Source: Aggregatilineales bacterium
Lineage (GTDB): Bacteria; Chloroflexota; Anaerolineae; Aggregatilineales; Ch27
Length of the DNA: 64,000 bases
NCBI GenBank assembly: GCA_029976025.1
Contig: JARKNX010000059.1
Coordinates: forward strand, 1-64,000
Reading direction: 5' to 3'
Under the pieces are notes generated by a model that was not told the origin of the DNA, searched no databases, and worked only from the letters and a program-made list of their open reading frames with translations. How positions within the stretch are numbered: position 1 is the first letter of the stretch; every line of letters starts with the position of its first letter. A program made the position numbers and the translations under genes. Shown one piece after another: positions 59,723 through 64,000 of this stretch.

Positions 59723-60057
59723 GCAGCCCCGCGTCGTCAGGTGCGCGTCAGGTCAGGATAGCTCTGGCGTAGAGGGAGCGGACAGTAGCCGTCAAGTTTC
59801 CCGGAATGGAGTTGTTGTATCGTATAAATGTGGTGCGGGGTTGATGGCCCCCCACAACCCCGGCACACCACACCCCCAAATTCCCCGAATGCCCGGCGCT
59901 CCTCAATTACGAGGAGCGCTCGGGCTTTATATACCTGACAGCGGGGGGAGCAGGGCGGCTGTTCCCGTCCGGCCCGGCTGAATATCGCCCTGTCTGCCAG
60001 AACATATGTACGATATAATGGTGGCGGCCGGGAGGGGGAAATACACCCCGCGGGCGT
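59723..60057 (+). ncRNA. Intergenic structured region: two hairpins, possible small RNA
   Basis: This gap has no gene. A TATAAA (59823-59828) is followed by a 14-bp hairpin (59830-59843 with 59855-59871, bulge GCA) and then a second, stable hairpin (59891-59904 with 59911-59925, one bulged T) ending in TTTATAT. The second looks like a terminator for the FHA regulator or for a small RNA of about 100 nt (about 59830-59930). A TATAAT at 60014-60019 may start nadK transcripts as well. Confidence 0.4.
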
Positions 60058-60086
60058 TTGTTGACCTCCTGCCGGGCGGCTATAAT
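60058..60086 (+). promoter_or_regulatory. Candidate promoter for NAD kinase
   Basis: TTGTTG (60058-60063), a 17-bp spacer and TATAAT (60081-60086) lie 44 bp before the GTG start. The -10 is perfect and the -35 weak. Confidence 0.55.
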
Positions 60087-60130
60087 CGGCAGGAGCAGGT
60101 GGGGCCGGAAGCCGGCCAGAGGATAGCTAC

Positions 60131-61060
60131 GTGGATGAACTGCGAACTGTTGGCGTGCTGGGGCACCCCCTGCGCCCGGAGTCTACCCCGCTGGCGCAGG
60201 AGATTGCCGCCAGCCTGGAGGAGCGCGGCCTGACCACCTGGGTGCGCACCGGTGACGCAGTCGAGCAGGTATCCGACCTCCCTGCGGGGACCGACCTGGT
60301 CGTGGCTATCGGCGGCGATGGGGCGATGCTGCGCGCCGCCCGCGTATGCGCGCCGCTGAATGTGCCGGTGCTGGGCGTCAATGCCGGCCGGCTGGGCTTC
60401 CTGACCGAGGTGGCCGGCTCGCGGAAGTGGCCGCGGGCGCTGGATGCGCTCTTGCAGGGCCGCTACTGGATCGAGGAGCGCCGGATGCTGGGCTACGAAC
60501 TCCGGCGCGGGGCGGAGGTGCTGCGGGCTGGCGATGCGCTGAACGACGTGGTTCTGGGGCGCGGCGAAGCGACGACCACCGTCTGGCTGGAGACGTACAT
60601 CGATCGCGGCTGGACGACGACCTACGTCGCCGACGCCCTGATTATCGCGACTGCGACCGGCTCTACGGCTTACGCACTGGCTGTCGGCGGCCCGATTCTG
60701 CCGCCGGAGTTGCGCAATATCCTGGTGATCCCGGTGGCGCCGCATCTGAGCATGGACCGCCCTATCGTTGTCTCAGAAGGCGCGGTGATTGATGTCGTGA
60801 TCCTGCCGGAAAATCGGACGGACCTGTCGCTCTCAGCGGACGGGGTGCGGGTGGCGGCGCTGCAGGTGGGCGATCGGCTGACTGCACAGGCCAGCCTCCA
60901 CGCCAGCCGTTTTGTGCGCCTGCGCGAGCGCGGTTACTTTTACCGCTCGCTGCTGGACCGGCTGGAACCGCGCCATCCTTCCCGGCAGCGGCCCCGGCGG
61001 AGTCTGGAGCCGGAGGATCATCACCCCCCGGCGGCGAAATCGGGCCTGCCCTCAGGTTAG
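60131..61060 (+). CDS. nadK: NAD kinase
   Basis: A 309-residue enzyme that makes NADP from NAD and ATP. It has the ATP site GGDGAML (61-67, D63), the NADP-site segment LNDVVLGRG and the TATGSTAYALAVGGPI block (about 176-191). The extra C-terminal tail (RQRPRRSLEPEDHHPPAAKS) is not part of the domain. It starts at a GTG; an ATG 3 bp on is out of frame. Confidence 0.93.
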   Translation: MDELRTVGVLGHPLRPESTPLAQEIAASLEERGLTTWVRTGDAVEQVSDLPAGTDLVVAIGGDGAMLRAARVCAPLNVPVLGVNAGRLGFLTEVAGSRKWPRALDALLQGRYWIEERRMLGYELRRGAEVLRAGDALNDVVLGRGEATTTVWLETYIDRGWTTTYVADALIIATATGSTAYALAVGGPILPPELRNILVIPVAPHLSMDRPIVVSEGAVIDVVILPENRTDLSLSADGVRVAALQVGDRLTAQASLHASRFVRLRERGYFYRSLLDRLEPRHPSRQRPRRSLEPEDHHPPAAKSGLPSG

Positions 61061-61116
61061 ACAGTTAGCACTGAAATTTACCCGGCGGATACTATAAAGG
61101 ATCGTTCTCCTCTATC

Positions 61117-61662
61117 ATGGCGCAGGAACAGACTCCCGATGACGGCCCGCTCTTCTGCACGGTCCACCCCGACCGCGAGACGCATCTCCGCTGCAACCGG
61201 TGCGGGCGCCCGATGTGTTCCCAGTGCGCGGTGCGGATGCCGGTCGGCTACCGCTGCCGGGAATGTATGCGGGAGCAGCAGGCCGTGTTCTACACCGCGA
61301 CGCGCATCGATTACGTTATCGCGGCGGTGGCGGCGTTTTTCGGCAGCCTGGCCGCCAGCTACCTGGTGATGCTCATCCCGTGGCTGTTGTTCCAACTGCT
61401 GCTGGCGCCGGTGGCCGGCGCCCTGATCCCCCAGATTGTGCTGACGGTGATTCGGCGGCGGCGCGGGCGCTACATGGGCGAGGTCGTCGTGGCCGCCATC
61501 ATTGCCGGGGGCGTTGTGTCCCAGTGGCCGACTCTCCAGTGGCTGTTTATGGGCGCTCCGCCGGGGGGCATCCTGACTTCTCTGATCTGGCCGGCGTTAT
61601 TCTCCGGGATTGTAGCGGTAGTCGCTTATGGCTGGTTTCGCTTCGGCGGCAAGCGTTACTAG
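61117..61662 (+). CDS. B-box-like zinc finger membrane protein
   Basis: A 181-residue protein. An N-terminal zinc finger with C-x-H and paired cysteines (CTVHPDRETHLRCNRCGRPM, then CSQC and CRECM, residues 14-60) resembles B-box or rhomboid-associated zinc ribbons. Four transmembrane helices follow (about 68-90, 92-107, 125-140 and 150-172). The function is unknown. It lies 56 bp after nadK. Confidence 0.7.
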   Translation: MAQEQTPDDGPLFCTVHPDRETHLRCNRCGRPMCSQCAVRMPVGYRCRECMREQQAVFYTATRIDYVIAAVAAFFGSLAASYLVMLIPWLLFQLLLAPVAGALIPQIVLTVIRRRRGRYMGEVVVAAIIAGGVVSQWPTLQWLFMGAPPGGILTSLIWPALFSGIVAVVAYGWFRFGGKRY

Positions 61663-61739
61663 CCGCCGCCGCGCTCCAGCCGTGCAGTATTGTGAAGTGT
61701 CAATTCGAGTCAGGGGCCGGAACCTGCCAGTAGACAACC

Positions 61740-63488
61740 ATGCTTGAAGAACTGCACATCCAGAACTTTGCCATTATCGAGGACCTCACCCTCCGCTTCA
61801 GCGGCGACTTCAACGTCATCACCGGCGAGACCGGCGCGGGCAAGTCGATCATCATCGACGCGATGGGCCTGCTGCTGGGCGATCGGGCCGACCCGGGGGC
61901 CGTCCGCGCCGAGGCGGAGCGCGCCCTGATCGAAGGCGTGTTCACCGTGCCGCCGGCGGCGCAGGATCAGCTCCTCCCGCTGCTAATTGAGAACGATCTG
62001 CTGGGCGACGATCCCGGCCTGCTGACGCTGGCCCGTGAGGTGCGTTCCAACGGGCGCAGCACGGCCCGCGTCAACGGGGTGGGCGTGCGCCTGGACCTGC
62101 TGGGACAGGTGGGCGACCTGCTGGTGGACATTCACGGTCAGAGCGAACATCTCTCCCTGCTGCGGCCCGCTCGCCATATCTACCTGCTGGATCGTTACGC
62201 CGGGCTGGAGGAGCCGCGCCTGGCTCTGGCCGGGCTGGTCGGCCGCCTGCGCGGCATCCGGGAGGAGATCGGCAGCCTCCTCCGCGACGAAGCTGAGCTG
62301 GCCCGCCGGGCGGATATGCTGCGCTACCAGATCGAGGAGATTCAGGCCGTCAACCCGCGCCCTGAAGAGGAAGAAGAACTCCGCACCGAGCGCACCCGCC
62401 TCGCCAATAGCGAGAAGCTGGCCGAATTCTCCGACCGCGCTTACCGGCTGCTGCTGGCCGGGGAGGAGGACTTCCCGGCGGCGACTGACCTGCTGCAGCA
62501 GGCCGCGGCGGCGCTGGCCAGGCTGGCCGAAATCGACGCCACGCAGGGGGAACAGGCCGAATGGGCCGCCCGCCTGAGCGCCGAGGCGGAGACAATTGGC
62601 GAGGCCGTGCGCCACTACCACGAGCATCTGGAATACAGCCCGGCCCGCATTGACGAGCTGGAGGAGCGGCTGGAGGCGATCAACCGCCTTAAGCGCAAAT
62701 ACGGCGGCACGGTTGTGGCCGCGCTGGATTACGCCGCCCGCGCCGAGGCCGAGCTGAACAGCATCGAGCACAGCGAAGAACGACTGGAGGAGCTGCGCGG
62801 CCAGGAGACTGACCTCCTGCGCAGCATTGGCGATATGGCCGGGCGGCTCTCCGAAGGGCGAAAGAAGGCGGCGGTGGCGCTGGCCCGGAGCATCGAAACC
62901 GAGCTGACTGATCTGCGTATGAGCGGCGCGCGCTTCGAGGTAGGCATCCAGCGCCAGCCAGACCCCGAGCACGGCGCTTATGTCGGGCATGAGCGGCTGG
63001 CTTTTGACGCGACCGGCGTGGACCAGGTGGAGTTTCTGCTTTCGGCCAACCCCGGCGAGCCGCTCCGCCCGCTGGCCCGGGTCGCCAGCGGGGGCGAGAC
63101 CGCGCGTATCATGCTGGCGCTCAAGGGGGTGCTTGGCCGGGTGGACCACACGCCAACGCTGATCTTCGACGAGATCGATCAGGGCATCGGCGGCCGGGTG
63201 GGCACGGTCGTCGGGCAGAAGCTGTGGCGCCTGGCCGAATCGCACCAGGTGCTGGTGGTCACCCATCTGGCCCAGCTTGCCGGCTTCGCCGATGTGCACT
63301 TCCGCGTGAGCAAGCGCGAAGTCGCCGGGCGCACGGTCACCCGGACCGACATCCTGGACGACAAAGCCCGCGTGGAAGAACTGGCCGAGATGCTCGGCGC
63401 GCAGACAGACTCCGCCCGCCAGAGCGCCCACGATATTCTGATGCTGGCCCGCCGGATCAAGGACGGCGAGGGCGCGGAGAAAGCCTAG
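61740..63488 (+). CDS. recN: DNA repair protein RecN
   Basis: A 582-residue SMC-like protein acting on double-strand breaks. It has FAIIEDLTLRF and Walker A GETGAGKS (29-36), a long coiled-coil centre (about 155-370), and the C-terminal ATPase half with the signature VASGGETARIMLAL and Walker B TLIFDEIDQGIGG. The length is normal for RecN. Confidence 0.96.
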   Translation: MLEELHIQNFAIIEDLTLRFSGDFNVITGETGAGKSIIIDAMGLLLGDRADPGAVRAEAERALIEGVFTVPPAAQDQLLPLLIENDLLGDDPGLLTLAREVRSNGRSTARVNGVGVRLDLLGQVGDLLVDIHGQSEHLSLLRPARHIYLLDRYAGLEEPRLALAGLVGRLRGIREEIGSLLRDEAELARRADMLRYQIEEIQAVNPRPEEEEELRTERTRLANSEKLAEFSDRAYRLLLAGEEDFPAATDLLQQAAAALARLAEIDATQGEQAEWAARLSAEAETIGEAVRHYHEHLEYSPARIDELEERLEAINRLKRKYGGTVVAALDYAARAEAELNSIEHSEERLEELRGQETDLLRSIGDMAGRLSEGRKKAAVALARSIETELTDLRMSGARFEVGIQRQPDPEHGAYVGHERLAFDATGVDQVEFLLSANPGEPLRPLARVASGGETARIMLALKGVLGRVDHTPTLIFDEIDQGIGGRVGTVVGQKLWRLAESHQVLVVTHLAQLAGFADVHFRVSKREVAGRTVTRTDILDDKARVEELAEMLGAQTDSARQSAHDILMLARRIKDGEGAEKA

Positions 63489-63507
63489 CGCGATCGGCAA
63501 AGCGGCG

Positions 63508-63628
63508 CATCTGGCAAGGGGCTTAAGCCCTTGCCTCTCGGACTCTGCCTGATCCGCGGGGGCTTAAACCCCTTGTCCCTCAAATTCCACCTGATTCGGG
63601 GGGCTTAAGCCTTCCGCCTTTCGGCATG
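63508..63628. repeat. Three tandem palindromic 42-bp repeats after recN
   Basis: Copies at 63508-63549, 63550-63591 and 63592-63628 each centre on GGGGCTTAAGCCC or GGGGCTTAAACCCC, a palindrome. The spacing is 42 bp. They can form hairpins on either strand and may end the recN transcript. Confidence 0.75.
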
Positions 63629-63745
63629 GGGCTATGTTTGTGCAACCCGTCCGGAGAACTCTGGCACACTCTGCGCTACACTGGTTATAGGCCTGAGCGC
63701 CAGACCTGTTCTCTTCCTCATGCTTTATGCGAGGAGCTGGTTCCC

Positions 63746-64000
63746 ATGACAGATGACGTGACACGCCTGATTGAGCAAATCTACGCCACAGATCGCCACG
63801 ATAGCATCCGCCCGCTCCCGACCAACCCGCTGCAGAAGGTCCCGGCGGGCGTCCGGCCCAGCAGCATCGCCATCGAAGGTGGCGCCTTTGGCGATGAGGG
63901 CAAGGGCCGGATTGTCGATGAAGTGTGCGCCATGCTGATCAGCCAGCAGCGGCGCGGCGTGGTTTATCGCTGGAACGGCGGGGCGAACGCCGGCCATACC
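63746..64000 (+). CDS. purA: Adenylosuccinate synthetase (PurA)-like, partial (3' end off window)
   Basis: The first 85 codons are present. Residues about 42-85 match PurA: IEGGAFGDEGKGRIVDEV with the catalytic Asp and P-loop (GDEGKGR), and RWNGGANAGHT with the catalytic His. PurA joins IMP and aspartate using GTP in adenylate synthesis. An extra N-terminal segment of about 40 residues (LIEQIYATDRHDSIRPLPTN) precedes the usual start, so this may be a PurA paralogue rather than the housekeeping enzyme. GAGGAG lies 9 nt before the ATG. Confidence 0.8.
   Translation, partial: MTDDVTRLIEQIYATDRHDSIRPLPTNPLQKVPAGVRPSSIAIEGGAFGDEGKGRIVDEVCAMLISQQRRGVVYRWNGGANAGHT

Overview
The window reads as a 64 kb piece of chromosome from a GC-rich, non-phage bacterium. 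The mix is most like Chloroflexota (Anaerolineae-type): a DUF2089/SHOCT-like cluster, tandem PPC-domain exported proteins, many GT-C and GT4 glycosyltransferases, FHA and VWA proteins, a short SRP RNA, and gatA and gatC lying apart. This placement is inference from gene content; there is no 16S rRNA and no tRNA that I could confirm. Genes are dense on both strands with short intergenic regions.

Layout. 1-631: 5' part of a nucleotide-sugar dehydrogenase (minus). 851-2098: AI-2E family permease. 2097-6350: a one-gene island, bounded by a perfect 17-bp direct repeat, holding a type IIG-like restriction-modification gene that itself carries an in-frame insertion of two terminal-inverted-repeat elements around a DUF559 nuclease domain. 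6363-7894: promoter, long leader and rho. 8027-13769: envelope polysaccharide genes (GT39-like, DUF1232, DUF4230, polyprenyl glycosylphosphotransferase, GT4). 13941-14290: a possible small RNA and the SRP RNA gene with a strong promoter. 14334-23263: exported or surface proteins (DUF348/G5, eight-repeat PPC protein) and a VWA-FHA protein. 23562-25778: PcrA/UvrD helicase. 25915-30465: a tight six-gene unit with E2-like, JAB/JAMM-like, membrane, E1-like, small hydrophilic and PCMT-like proteins; this is the best candidate for an undescribed system. 30556-40238 (minus): M50-like protein, GT4, Hsp20, NUDIX, a large hybrid histidine kinase, two paralogous membrane proteins, PPOX and KsgA. 40513-45371: gatA, a GT-C protein, an NDP-sugar pyrophosphorylase. 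45512-49683: a DUF2089-headed cluster in which four proteins share one short helical domain. 49735-56096 (minus): gatC, degenerate receiver/GGDEF protein, pectinacetylesterase-like protein, three glycosyltransferases. 56374-64000: degenerate TrpC paralogue, ssb, DUF3467-translin pair, FHA-winged helix regulator, NAD kinase, zinc-finger membrane protein, recN and the start of a PurA-like gene.

How the genes work together. The glycosyltransferases, the sugar transferase, the NDP-sugar enzymes and the exported proteins point to an elaborate cell-surface glycan. rho, pcrA, ssb, recN, ksgA and gatA/gatC are core housekeeping genes. The E2/JAB/E1 unit suggests a protein-conjugation pathway, but no ubiquitin-like modifier is recognisable in the window, and its JAMM motif has one metal-ligand histidine replaced by glutamine. 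Several family members appear catalytically degenerate (TrpC-like, receiver-GGDEF-like, M50-like). Short interspersed repeats of at least three families occur between and within genes.
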